Made by a program: the position numbers and the translations under genes | Source: Chloroflexota bacterium | GTDB lineage: Bacteria; Chloroflexota; Anaerolineae; Anaerolineales; Villigracilaceae | Length of the DNA: 64,000 bases | NCBI GenBank assembly: GCA_016223135.1 | Contig: JACRPQ010000010.1 | Span: 186,001-250,000, forward strand | Direction of reading: 5' to 3' | Shown here: piece after piece, positions 33,708-41,909 of the stretch | How the letters are laid out: every line of letters begins with the position of its first letter | Position numbering within the stretch: the stretch's first letter is position 1 | Notes under the pieces: model-generated | Databases searched by the model: none | The model's input: the letters and a program-made list of their open reading frames with translations, nothing else | What the model was told of the DNA's origin: nothing

Positions 33708-35039
33708 ATGTCTGAAATCCCCATAGAAATTAATTTCACTTCCGGGCTGATCGCCTTTGCCATCCTGCTCATGCTGCATGGCGTCCTGGCAATGGCAGAG
33801 ACAGCCCTCGTCTCCGCGCGCAAAGCGCGCCTGCAAAACGAAATCAATAAAGGCAATAAAGGCGCCAACATCGCCCTAAAGTTGACAGAAGACCCCAATC
33901 AATTCCTTTCAGCCATCCAAATCGGAATTACGTCCATTGACCTGCTGGCAGGAGCCATCACAGGCGCAACCCTCGCCGCCTGGCTCAACATTCAGCTCGA
34001 CAAAATGCCCCTCTTGCAGCCATACAGCGGCGTAATCAGTTTGCTGGCGGGCATCCTGCCAATCACCTATCTCTCGCTTGTGCTGGGGGAACTGGTCCCC
34101 AAACGCCTGGCGCTGCGCGACCCGGAAGGGACAGCCTCTTCCATTGCAGGGTTGATGTTGTTCCTTTCAAGATTATTTTTGCCCTTTGTGCGCTTTCTCA
34201 GTTTTTCAACCGAGACGATTCTCAGGCTGTTGGGCGTGAAAGCAAGCGCAGAACCCCCTGTTACGGAAGAAGAAATTCAGTTGTTGATAGATCAGGGAAC
34301 CCAGGCGGGCGTATTCGAGGAAGCCGAACACGACATGGTGGAGGGCGTCTTCAGCCTCGGCGACCAGCGCGTGTACTCGATTATGACGCCGCGCACCGAC
34401 ATCGTCTGGCTGGATATTGAGGACAGCATTGAAGAAATCCGCGAAAAGATTGCAGCCAACGACTTCTCGCGTTTCCCTGTACGGCAAGGCACGCTCGATG
34501 TCATTTTGGGCATCGTCAAGGCAAGGGATTTGCTTGTGCCAAGCCTGAAGGGCGAACCCATCAACCTCAAAGATATGCTGCGCCCTGCCTTCTACATTCC
34601 CGAAACCATGCTGGCTTCGCGCGCGCTCGAAATCCTCAAGGAAAAAGGCACCGACATGCTCCTGGTCGTTGACGAATTCGGCGGCGTGCAAGGCTTGCTC
34701 ACCATCAACGACATCCTCGAAGAAATCGTCGGCGAAATGGAACAGGACGAGCCGCAAGCCACCCAGCGGCAGGACGGGTCATGGCTGCTGGACGGCATGT
34801 TGGAAGTGGACGAATTCAAGGAAATCTTCGGCTTTACCGCCCTGCCGCATGAGGACGAGTACGAGACGCTCAGCGGCTTTGTCATGATGTCGCTGGGGCG
34901 CGTCCCGCAGGTGACCGACCATTTCGAATGGAACGGCTACCGCTTCGAAATCATGGACATGGACGGGCGGCGCGTGGACAAAGTGCTGGTCACCACACTG
35001 CCGCAAAAATCGCCGTCCTCGGAGCCTCGCGGAGGCTAA
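33708..35039 (+). CDS. CNNM/CorC (HlyC) family transporter
   Basis: A 443-residue membrane protein with the standard order: DUF21/CNNM membrane domain of about four helices (residues 8-190, with AMAETALVSARKARL and VLGELVPKRLAL), a CBS pair (about 215-335; IMTPRTDIVWLD and LVVDEFGGVQGLLTINDIL), and a C-terminal CorC/HlyC domain (360-430; LLDGMLEVDEFKEIFGF, DEYETLSGFVM). The family is linked to Mg/Co efflux or Na-coupled Mg transport. It stands alone, with repeat elements on both sides. Confidence 0.92.
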   Translation: MSEIPIEINFTSGLIAFAILLMLHGVLAMAETALVSARKARLQNEINKGNKGANIALKLTEDPNQFLSAIQIGITSIDLLAGAITGATLAAWLNIQLDKMPLLQPYSGVISLLAGILPITYLSLVLGELVPKRLALRDPEGTASSIAGLMLFLSRLFLPFVRFLSFSTETILRLLGVKASAEPPVTEEEIQLLIDQGTQAGVFEEAEHDMVEGVFSLGDQRVYSIMTPRTDIVWLDIEDSIEEIREKIAANDFSRFPVRQGTLDVILGIVKARDLLVPSLKGEPINLKDMLRPAFYIPETMLASRALEILKEKGTDMLLVVDEFGGVQGLLTINDILEEIVGEMEQDEPQATQRQDGSWLLDGMLEVDEFKEIFGFTALPHEDEYETLSGFVMMSLGRVPQVTDHFEWNGYRFEIMDMDGRRVDKVLVTTLPQKSPSSEPRGG

Positions 35040-35072
35040 TACCCATTTGAGGCGCTACAGAGATTCTTTCTT

Positions 35073-35187
35073 GACTTACGCAAGACCTGAATTTAATCCA
35101 CCAATCTTCGCTACTCTGCGCTAATTCGTTCAAAATTCGCGAAGATTGGTGCAGAGTAGCGGACAAGAAAGCCATTTTGCGTAAGTC
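35073..35187. repeat. Palindromic element family B, copy B1
   Basis: 115 bp. Outer arms GACTTACGCAA and TTGCGTAAGTC (11 bp); inner arms CACCAATCTTCGC and GCGAAGATTGGTG (13 bp). Second copy of equal length at 39216. Confidence 0.9.
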
Positions 35188-35248
35188 CAGTCTTTATTTC
35201 TTTCTTCGTGTCCTTCGCGGACAATCGCCTGTTATCCCGAATTCACGT

Positions 35249-35254
35249 TAAAAT
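35249..35254 (+). promoter_or_regulatory. -10 box 7 nt before the HAD start codon
   Basis: TAAAAT, 7 nt, ATG at 35262. It lies next to a fragment resembling the end of a C element (TTATCCCGAATTCACGTTA, from 35232). Confidence 0.5.
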
Positions 35255-35261
35255 ACTCATC

Positions 35262-36011
35262 ATGCCCCGCAACTTCATTCGCGCCATCCTCTTCGACTTC
35301 GGCGGCACGCTCATGTACGGGCGTCAGGACTGGACGCCCATCATCGCCAAAGCAGACGAGGCGCTCACCAACTACCTCCGCTCACAGGGAATGGAAATCA
35401 ACCTCAACACCTTCCCTACCGAATTCCGCAAACGGCTGGACGAGTACTTCAAACAGCGCGAACAGGACCTGCTCGAAACCACCTACACCTTCGTCCTGCG
35501 CGAACTGCTCCGCGAAAAAGGCTACGACGACGTCCCGCCCGTCATCCTGCGCCGCGCGCTGGATACGCTGTTCTCCGTCACACAGACCAACTGGACGCTG
35601 GAGGAGGATGCCATCCCTGCCCTGCAGCAGTTGCATTCGCTTGGCTATCGCATGGGCATCATCTCCAACGCCGGCGACGATGAAGACGTACAACAACTCG
35701 CCCGCCGCTTCGGCATCACCGACTACTTCGACTTCATCCTGACCTCCGCCGCGTGCAGTTACCGCAAGCCGCATCCGCGCATTTTTGAACTGGCGCTCTC
35801 GCATTGGTACTGCCCACCCAACGAAGCCGTGATGGTCGGCGACAACCTGGATGCCGACATCCGCGGCGCACAGCAAGCCGGCATCTACGGAGTCTGGATC
35901 AGCCGCCGCGCCAGCCCGGAGATGGAGAAGCAGGAACAGGTCCAGCCCGATGCGAGCCTGTCCACGCTCCTTGAACTGCCCGCCATCCTCGACCGCCTTC
36001 AAATCCAATAA
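35262..36011 (+). CDS. HAD-superfamily hydrolase
   Basis: A 249-residue HAD phosphatase. Motif I is ILFDFGGTLMYG: the second Asp of DxD is replaced by Gly, a pattern seen in some HAD branches such as haloacid-type or REG-2-like enzymes. Motif II is IISNAGDDEDV, motif III has the Lys of SYRKPHPRIFELAL, and motif IV is MVGDNLDADIRGAQQAG. An alpha-helical cap is inserted after motif I. Substrate unknown. The start at 35262 follows TAAAAT by 7 nt. EamA follows after 6 bp. Confidence 0.85.
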   Translation: MPRNFIRAILFDFGGTLMYGRQDWTPIIAKADEALTNYLRSQGMEINLNTFPTEFRKRLDEYFKQREQDLLETTYTFVLRELLREKGYDDVPPVILRRALDTLFSVTQTNWTLEEDAIPALQQLHSLGYRMGIISNAGDDEDVQQLARRFGITDYFDFILTSAACSYRKPHPRIFELALSHWYCPPNEAVMVGDNLDADIRGAQQAGIYGVWISRRASPEMEKQEQVQPDASLSTLLELPAILDRLQIQ

Positions 36012-36017
36012 TCCCCC

Positions 36018-36896
36018 ATGCCAAATAAAAACATTCCCGCCTATCTCGCGCTGGGCATCGGCGTCCTGGCGCTGAGTTTCTCCGCCATGTTTGTCCGCTG
36101 GGCAAATGCGCCCGGTCCCGTCACTGCGTTCTACCGCATGTTCTTTTCCATCTTCATGCTCGCGCCGTTTCTGCTGGCGCGCAAAAACGAAAACCGCGCG
36201 CTTCGCACCTCCGCCCTGATCTTCCCCCTGCTGGCAGGCGTCTTCACCGCGCTCGACCTTGCCCTGTGGACCACCGCCCTCTCCTACACCACCGCCGCCA
36301 ACGCCACCCTGTTGGGCAACACCGCGCCGCTTTGGGTGGCGCTCGGCACGTGGCTCATCCTCAAACAAAAACTCTCCGGCACATTCTGGCGCGGTCTGGC
36401 AGTGACGCTCACCGGCGCGGCGCTTATCGTGGGGACGGATTTTCTCCTTCACCCGCGCTTTGGCATCGGCGACCTCATGGCGGCATTTACCGGCTTCTTC
36501 TATGGCGGCTACTTTCTGTTCACCGAAAAAAGCCGACTGCACTTCAACCCCATCGCGCACATCTGGGTGGTCGGCGTCGGCGCAAGCCTTACCCTGTTCG
36601 CCGCGAATCTACTCATGGGCAACCCCATCAGCGGCTACGACACGCGCACATGGCTTGTCTTCCTCTCCACCGCGTTGGTCTCACAACTCATCGGCTACAT
36701 GGCACTTGCCTACGCCCTCGGTCATCTGCCCGCATCCATCGTCGCGCCGACCATGGTACTCCAGCCGGTCGTCACCGCCCTGCTTGCCATCCCTTTGCTT
36801 GGCGAAATTCCCAACATTTGGCAGGGGATTGGCGGGACAGTCGCGCTGATTGGAATTTACCTGGTCAACCAAAGCCACTACCAAACGGAACGGTAG
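36018..36896 (+). CDS. EamA (DMT) family permease
   Basis: A 292-residue protein with ten hydrophobic helices forming two EamA repeats (about 8-140 and 150-285). Typical pieces are AMFVRWANAPGPVTAFYRM near the start and GEIPNIWQGIGGTVALIGIY at the end. Drug/metabolite transporters of this group export amino acids or other small metabolites; substrate not predictable. It starts 6 bp after the HAD gene with no ribosome site, so coupled translation is likely. Confidence 0.88.
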   Translation: MPNKNIPAYLALGIGVLALSFSAMFVRWANAPGPVTAFYRMFFSIFMLAPFLLARKNENRALRTSALIFPLLAGVFTALDLALWTTALSYTTAANATLLGNTAPLWVALGTWLILKQKLSGTFWRGLAVTLTGAALIVGTDFLLHPRFGIGDLMAAFTGFFYGGYFLFTEKSRLHFNPIAHIWVVGVGASLTLFAANLLMGNPISGYDTRTWLVFLSTALVSQLIGYMALAYALGHLPASIVAPTMVLQPVVTALLAIPLLGEIPNIWQGIGGTVALIGIYLVNQSHYQTER

Positions 36897-36985
36897 CCCC
36901 GCTTCTTTCCCCGCCGACGCCTGCCTCTCCTCAACCAGCCTCTCCCACGCCTCAGCCCTCCCCTCCCCCCGCCCTCGCCCCCTGC

Positions 36986-36991
36986 TATAAT
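36986..36991 (+). promoter_or_regulatory. -10 box 7 nt before rarA
   Basis: TATAAT, 7 nt, ATG at 36999. The preceding 85 bp is almost pure pyrimidine (C/T-rich) and has no -35 match. Confidence 0.6.
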
Positions 36992-36998
36992 CTCCCGC

Positions 36999-38405
36999 AT
37001 GACCGACCTCTTCGACCATGCCTTGCAGGAACGCATGAAAAGCGAAGCGCCGCTCGCCGCGCGTATGCGTCCGCGCACGCTGGAGGAATTCGTCGGGCAG
37101 GAACACATCATCGGCAAAGGCAAACTCCTGCGCCGCGCCATCGAAGCCGACCGGCTCTTCTCCTCCATCATCCTGTGGGGACCGCCCGGCACCGGCAAGA
37201 CCACCCTCGCGCAGGTTATCGCCAACACCACCAAGAGTCACTTCGTCACCATCTCCGCCATCCTGGCGGGCAAGGCAGAACTGCGGGCGGTCATCGAAGA
37301 GGCGCTTGAACGCCGCCGCCTGCACAACGAACGCACCATCCTCTTCGTGGACGAAGTCCATCGCTGGAATAAGGCGCAGCAAGATGCGCTCCTGCCGCAC
37401 ATCGAGGCGGGCGTGGTGACCTTCATCGGCGCAACCACCGAGAATCCCTATTTCGAAGTCATCAAGGCGCTCATCTCGCGCTCGCGCGTCTTTCAATTGC
37501 GAAGTTTGAACCAGGAGGAGACGGGCATCCTGCTCGACCGCGCCCTCACCGACAAGGAACGCGGCTACGGGAACAAACGCATCCTGCTGGACCCCGACGC
37601 CCGCGCCCACCTCGTCGAAGTCGCTGGCGGCGACGCCCGCAACGCCCTCAACGCGCTCGAACTGGCAGTCGAATCCACCGCGCCGGACGAAGAGGGCGTC
37701 ATCCACATCACGCTGGAGGTGGCGCAGGAATCCATTCAGCGGCGGGCAGTGCTGTATGACAAAGATGGCGACGCGCACTACGACACCATCAGCGCCTTCA
37801 TCAAGTCTGTGCGCGGAAGCGACCCCGATGCGGCGCTCTATTGGCTGGCAAAGATGATCTACGCCGGCGAAGACCCGCGCTTCATCCTGCGGCGGCTCCT
37901 CATTTTGGCGGGGGAAGACATCGGCTTGGCAGACCCGTTGGGACTTGTGGTAGCCGCTTCCGCCGCGCAAGCCTTCGATTACGTCGGTCTGCCTGAAGGC
38001 ATCTATCCCCTCGTCGAGGCGACGCTCTACCTTGCCACTGCGCCCAAATCCAACAGCGCCGGGGCATACTTCAAAGCGATGAAAAAGATCGAAGAGGAGG
38101 GACAAATTTCCGTGCCGCGCCATCTCATGGATGGCAGCCGCGACGCCGCCGCCATGGGACACGGCAAGGACTATGTGTATCCGCATGAGTTCGAGGGGCA
38201 TTTCGTCCCGCAGCAGTATTTGCCCAAACGGCTGTTGGGAACCTATTTTTATGCGCCATCACAGGAAGGCTATGAGGCGCAAGTGGCGGCGCGGCTGGAA
38301 CAGTGGCGCGCGGCACAGCGCAAGGCATTGGGCATCACCAAAGTAGAGAATGTCCCTGCCATGAGCGAGGAACAAATCCAAGAGATGAAACGGAAAATCA
38401 AGTAA
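36999..38405 (+). CDS. rarA: RarA/MgsA replication-associated AAA ATPase
   Basis: A 468-residue clamp-loader-like ATPase. RPRTLEEFVGQEHIIG leads to Walker A WGPPGTGKTTLA, Walker B ILFVDEVHRWNKAQQDALLP, sensor 1 IGATTENP and sensor 2 GGDARNALNALE. The C-terminal half has the MgsA domain (DAHYDTISAFIKSVRGSDPD, RLLILAGEDIGLADP). RarA acts at stalled replication forks. TATAAT lies 7 nt before the ATG. The stop codon overlaps the next start (TAATG). Confidence 0.95.
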   Translation: MTDLFDHALQERMKSEAPLAARMRPRTLEEFVGQEHIIGKGKLLRRAIEADRLFSSIILWGPPGTGKTTLAQVIANTTKSHFVTISAILAGKAELRAVIEEALERRRLHNERTILFVDEVHRWNKAQQDALLPHIEAGVVTFIGATTENPYFEVIKALISRSRVFQLRSLNQEETGILLDRALTDKERGYGNKRILLDPDARAHLVEVAGGDARNALNALELAVESTAPDEEGVIHITLEVAQESIQRRAVLYDKDGDAHYDTISAFIKSVRGSDPDAALYWLAKMIYAGEDPRFILRRLLILAGEDIGLADPLGLVVAASAAQAFDYVGLPEGIYPLVEATLYLATAPKSNSAGAYFKAMKKIEEEGQISVPRHLMDGSRDAAAMGHGKDYVYPHEFEGHFVPQQYLPKRLLGTYFYAPSQEGYEAQVAARLEQWRAAQRKALGITKVENVPAMSEEQIQEMKRKIK

Positions 38406-39034
38406 TGCCCTTATTGCTGCTCATCCGTCACGGCGAAAACGACTACACAAAATCGCATAAACTCGCGGGGAGACTGCCCGGGGTGCATCTCAATGAATTC
38501 GGACAGAAGCAGGCTCAGGCGTTGGGCGAAGCGTTGAAGGGTGTCCCCATCAAGGCGCTGTACGCGAGTCCGTTGGAGAGGGCAATGGAAACCGCCGCGC
38601 CCATTGCCCAAGCCGTCGGGCTGACCATTCAACAGGAAAAGGGTCTGCTCGAAACCGATGTCGGCGATTGGCAGGGAAAGTCGTTGAAGCGGCTGGCTTT
38701 GCACAAATATTGGAAGGTGGTCCAGCGGGCGCCTTCGCGGGCGCGCTTCCCCAACGGCGAGACTTTTTACGAATGTCAGCATCGCATCGTCCGCACGCTC
38801 GACGGCATCCTTGCCCGTCACAAACCGCAGGACATCCTGGCATGTGTCCTGCACGCCGACCCCATCAAACTGGCGGTGGCACATTACATCGGCTTGCCGC
38901 TCGATCAGTTCCAGAGGCTGGCATGTGATACCGGTTCACTCACGGCGCTTGCTGTTGGAGAGATGGGCGCCATGCTGTTGAAACTCAACCAGCGTCCGCC
39001 GTTCGATTTTCTGCCGAAGGCGGGGAAAAGGTAA
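38405..39034 (+). CDS. Histidine phosphatase (phosphoglycerate-mutase-like)
   Basis: A 209-residue member of the histidine phosphatase superfamily. The catalytic RHG is in LLLIRHGENDYT. LNEFGQKQAQALGEAL, YASPLERAMETAAPIA and ETDVGDWQGKSL follow, and the second His is in CVLHADPIKLAVAHY, with the usual GH changed to LHAD. In this family a phosphohistidine intermediate hydrolyses phosphoesters; substrate unknown. It overlaps the rarA stop by one base (TAATG), so the two are translationally coupled. Confidence 0.88.
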   Translation: MPLLLLIRHGENDYTKSHKLAGRLPGVHLNEFGQKQAQALGEALKGVPIKALYASPLERAMETAAPIAQAVGLTIQQEKGLLETDVGDWQGKSLKRLALHKYWKVVQRAPSRARFPNGETFYECQHRIVRTLDGILARHKPQDILACVLHADPIKLAVAHYIGLPLDQFQRLACDTGSLTALAVGEMGAMLLKLNQRPPFDFLPKAGKR

Positions 39035-39044
39035 ATTGCAACTC

Positions 39045-39147
39045 TCTACCGCCCATTTCTCTCGTGAAAAACCCTAAAGGTCTTTTTGGAAGTTCTCAAA
39101 TTTACGAAGGGAAAGCAGACCTTTAGGGTTTCTGTGTACGGTAAAGA
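39045..39147 (+). repeat. Palindromic element family A, copy A4
   Basis: Near full-length. It keeps the inner arms ACCCTAAAGGTCT and AGACCTTTAGGGTT; the left outer arm is changed (TCTACCGCCC). Confidence 0.88.
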
Positions 39148-39215
39148 AAATTGCAACAGGAACAGCCCTCAGTCAAGAAAGAAGCGGACGTTCCTCGCGT
39201 CCGCTTTAAGATCTT

Positions 39216-39330
39216 GACTTACGCAAAACCTGAGTTTAATCCATCAATCTTTGCTAATCTGCGCTAATTCATTCAAAATTCGCGAAGATTGGTGCAGAGT
39301 AGCGGACGAGAAAGCAATTTTGCGTAAGTC
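39216..39330. repeat. Palindromic element family B, copy B2
   Basis: 115 bp, same length as B1 and about 90 per cent identical by eye; ends GACTTACGCAA and TTGCGTAAGTC. Confidence 0.9.
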
Positions 39331-39357
39331 CAGAAGGTTTAACTTACCTTACGCACC

Positions 39358-39445
39358 GTACACGGACAACACGGATTTTACGAATTCGCACGGAAAAAAA
39401 CTAAAAATCCGTGTTTTTTCGTATTCGTCCGTGTAATCCGCGTAC
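39358..39445. repeat. Palindromic element family F, copy F1
   Basis: Runs from GTACACGGACAACACGGATT to GTCCGTGTAATCCGCGTAC. A diverged relative is at 41795-41873. Flanked by inverted D-type ends. Confidence 0.65.
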
Positions 39446-39547
39446 AAAAGTTTTTTACCGCGGCGATTCCCAATGAGTCTGAAAGTTTTGGTCAAAATCA
39501 ATGCCCAAACTCAAGGAACCTTCGGGATGTTCTGCGTAAGGTGAGGT

Positions 39548-41380
39548 TTAATTCAACGGCAGTCCCAACTCCATCAACTTTTCTTTGGTGGGATACCCTC
39601 GCTCATCCCAGCCGCGTTTTTCGTAGAACTCCGGCAGCATCTTGTCAAGTTCCACCACCCTGCCTTGGGCGGGACCATCCGGCAGAGGTTCATGCAGCAT
39701 ACGCGGCGGGAGCGTATCCCACTCAGGTCCCGAGCCCGCTTTGATGAGGAACATGCGCTCAAGGGTATAGACTCGGTCAGCGGCTTTCAACACTTCTTCG
39801 GGGGTGTAGCCCGCGCCGGTGGACAGGTTCATCATGGCGGCAAGCGTTTGGGGCCAGATGATGCGGTTCTTGTTGAAGACATAGCGGATGGCAACGAACA
39901 CGCACAACCCTGACGAGTCAATCAGCGCAAAAGAATCCTGAAAGTGCTTGACGAGTTCCGCTTTGCCTTCGGTGGTGAGCGGATTTTCCTTCACCGGCAC
40001 GCCAAAGACTTCTTCATAGGCAACATCGCCTTCCATGTGCGAGGCGCCCTTGTTGGAGGTGGCATACAGCAAGCCCATGCCCTGCGAGCCGCGCGGGTCA
40101 TAGCCGGGGAATTCCTGTTTGCGCGTCGTCACAGCAATTTCGGGGTGACCGTATTTTTCGCACAAGCGGTAACTGCCCATTGCCAAATCTCTGCCGAAGC
40201 CTTCGCCGTATGCCATCTTTTTGATCATGGCAATCATGGCATCGTGATCGCCGAAGCGGAGCGGCATGCCGGTTACATCGTCGGAGATATATCCCTTTTC
40301 GTACATTTCCATTGCGGCGGCAATGGTCATGCCAGTCGAGATGGTATCCAATCCATATTCATTGCACAGATAATTCGCCTTCACCAACGCGGCAAGGTTG
40401 CTTACGCCGCACCCCGTCCCCAGCGACGAGATGGTTTCATATTCGGGACCTTCGCCCTTGCCTTTGTAGGGACCGTCTGGCACCTCGGTCAGGCGTCCGC
40501 ACGAAAGCGGACAGCGGTAACAAGGCGTGTGACGAATAAGGTAGTTATCCTTGAGCGCGTCGCCGTCAATGTTGTGGACATGCTCGAACGTGCCTTGCAA
40601 AAAATTCCTCGTGGGCAAAATGCCGAGTGTGTTCGTCACCTGCGGCACGTACGACGTGCCATAGATGCGCATGTTCGAACCTTTCTTGACATCCACGCCC
40701 ACATTCTTGGAAGTGTTCACGCTGATTTCGCGCATTCCTTCGGGGTCATACAAAGGCGGGTTCTTATTCCCCATCACTACAACCGCTTTGAGGTTCTTGC
40801 TGCCCATCACCGCGCCAACGCCCGAACGAGCCGCCGCGCGATGTTTGTCGTTCATGATGGCTGCCATGAGCGCGAGATTCTCGCCCGCCGGTCCAATGCA
40901 GGCGACGCGCGCATCGGGATGCGTCTCCGCGAGCAGGATGTCGGTGGTCTCGTGCGTATCTTTCCCCCACACATGCGCGGCAGAGCGGACCTCGATCCGG
41001 TCCTCGTTGACCCAAATATAGACCGGCTCTGACGCCTTGCCCTCGAAGATGAACATGTCGAAGCCGGTGCGCTTCATCCATGTCGGAAAGTCGCCGCCGG
41101 AGTTGGAGTGCGCCAGCGCACCCGTCAACGGGGATTTGGTGACCACCATGTAACGGTTGCCGGTCGGCGCGGGGGTGGCAGTGAGTGGACCGCTGGCAAA
41201 GATGAGCATGTTCTGCGGCGAGAGCGGGTCAACGGTTGGATCCATCTCCTTGTACATGTAATGGATTGCCCATCCGCGCCCGCCGAGGTAATCGCGTGCG
41301 ATTTTTGGGTCAACGTCTTCGCTGGTGGCTTTTCGGGTGGTGAGGTTCACGCGCAAAATTTTGAGATGCCAACCGTACAT
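39548..41380 (-). CDS. Tungsten-type aldehyde:ferredoxin oxidoreductase
   Basis: A 610-residue AOR-family enzyme. N-terminal LRVNLTTRKATSEDV, DYLGGRGWAIHYMY and TGALAHSNSGGDFPTWMKRT match the tungsto-bispterin domain. The [4Fe-4S] ligands are CYRCPLSCG (C-x2-C-x3-C) with the fourth Cys in SSGLCVFV. The pterin-contact segment DPRGSQGMGLLYATSNKGASH is present in the expected place. AORs oxidise aldehydes to acids with ferredoxin as acceptor, in the cytoplasm of anaerobes. A MoaD-like gene lies 81 bp upstream on the same strand, as is usual for this family. GGAG precedes the ATG. Confidence 0.92.
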   Translation of the reverse strand: MYGWHLKILRVNLTTRKATSEDVDPKIARDYLGGRGWAIHYMYKEMDPTVDPLSPQNMLIFASGPLTATPAPTGNRYMVVTKSPLTGALAHSNSGGDFPTWMKRTGFDMFIFEGKASEPVYIWVNEDRIEVRSAAHVWGKDTHETTDILLAETHPDARVACIGPAGENLALMAAIMNDKHRAAARSGVGAVMGSKNLKAVVVMGNKNPPLYDPEGMREISVNTSKNVGVDVKKGSNMRIYGTSYVPQVTNTLGILPTRNFLQGTFEHVHNIDGDALKDNYLIRHTPCYRCPLSCGRLTEVPDGPYKGKGEGPEYETISSLGTGCGVSNLAALVKANYLCNEYGLDTISTGMTIAAAMEMYEKGYISDDVTGMPLRFGDHDAMIAMIKKMAYGEGFGRDLAMGSYRLCEKYGHPEIAVTTRKQEFPGYDPRGSQGMGLLYATSNKGASHMEGDVAYEEVFGVPVKENPLTTEGKAELVKHFQDSFALIDSSGLCVFVAIRYVFNKNRIIWPQTLAAMMNLSTGAGYTPEEVLKAADRVYTLERMFLIKAGSGPEWDTLPPRMLHEPLPDGPAQGRVVELDKMLPEFYEKRGWDERGYPTKEKLMELGLPLN

Positions 41381-41461
41381 GGGAACTCCTTTGAAAGGAT
41401 GAGTGTAGGAAGGATGAGAGAGAAAAGAATTCCTTCGCGTCCTTCGTGGTTTAGGGGTGCG

Positions 41462-41701
41462 CTACCCGCCGGCGATGGCGGAAAATGCCGTAATCATGTC
41501 GCCCTCCTTCAAGGGCGTGTTCAAGTCCGCTGTGAGACCGTTTAGCACAATGACGCTTTCATCGTTTAAGGGAATATCAAAACGGGAGATAACGTCATAG
41601 ACCGTTGCGCCTTCTGGCGCGTCCAACTCCACCACGCCGTGTTTGTGACCGGGCGGCAGGGCTTGCCGGTAATTGGCGATCAATTTGACCCGTATCAGCA
41701 T
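41462..41701 (-). CDS. MoaD/ThiS-family sulfur carrier
   Basis: A 79-residue beta-grasp ubiquitin-like protein beginning MLIRVKLIANYRQALPPG and ending AFSAIAGG. The C-terminal Gly-Gly is the thiocarboxylation site used to deliver sulfur to pterin. Located directly upstream of the AOR, it is probably dedicated to its tungstopterin cofactor. TAGAAT lies 7 nt before the ATG at 41701 and no ribosome site is seen; a longer in-frame start at 41737 lies upstream of this box and is rejected. Confidence 0.88.
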   Translation of the reverse strand: MLIRVKLIANYRQALPPGHKHGVVELDAPEGATVYDVISRFDIPLNDESVIVLNGLTADLNTPLKEGDMITAFSAIAGG

Positions 41702-41708
41702 CGGTCGA

Positions 41709-41714
41709 ATTCTA
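41709..41714 (-). promoter_or_regulatory. -10 box 7 nt before moaD
   Basis: TAGAAT on the minus strand, 7 nt, ATG at 41701. Leaderless pattern. Confidence 0.5.
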
Positions 41715-41794
41715 GCATGAGGCAAAAGAGCCGGCAAACCGCGCCGTCAGGCAGGCTACGGCTTTCTCATTATCGCTCGACGGAATCAATTTTT

Positions 41795-41873
41795 GTACAC
41801 GGATCGCACGGATGATATGGAATTCTCCGTGAAAAACGGAAAGAAATCCGTTCATTCCGAGAAATCCGTGTAC
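41795..41873. repeat. Palindromic element family F, copy F2
   Basis: GTACACGGATCGCACGGATG at the left and GAAATCCGTGTAC at the right; similar ends to F1. Confidence 0.6.
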
Positions 41874-41909
41874 GAAGAAGGCTCGCATCCAAACTTTGAG
41901 AAAGCCATA

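Larger units (their letters stand above)
39035..39547. other. 513-bp non-coding block of stacked repeats
   Basis: No gene is supported. From left to right it holds A4, a GCGGACG/CGTCCGC hairpin (39184-39205), B2, and element F1 enclosed by D-type ends (AACTTACCTTACGCA at 39341 and TGCGTAAGGTGAGGTT at 39533). Confidence 0.75.
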
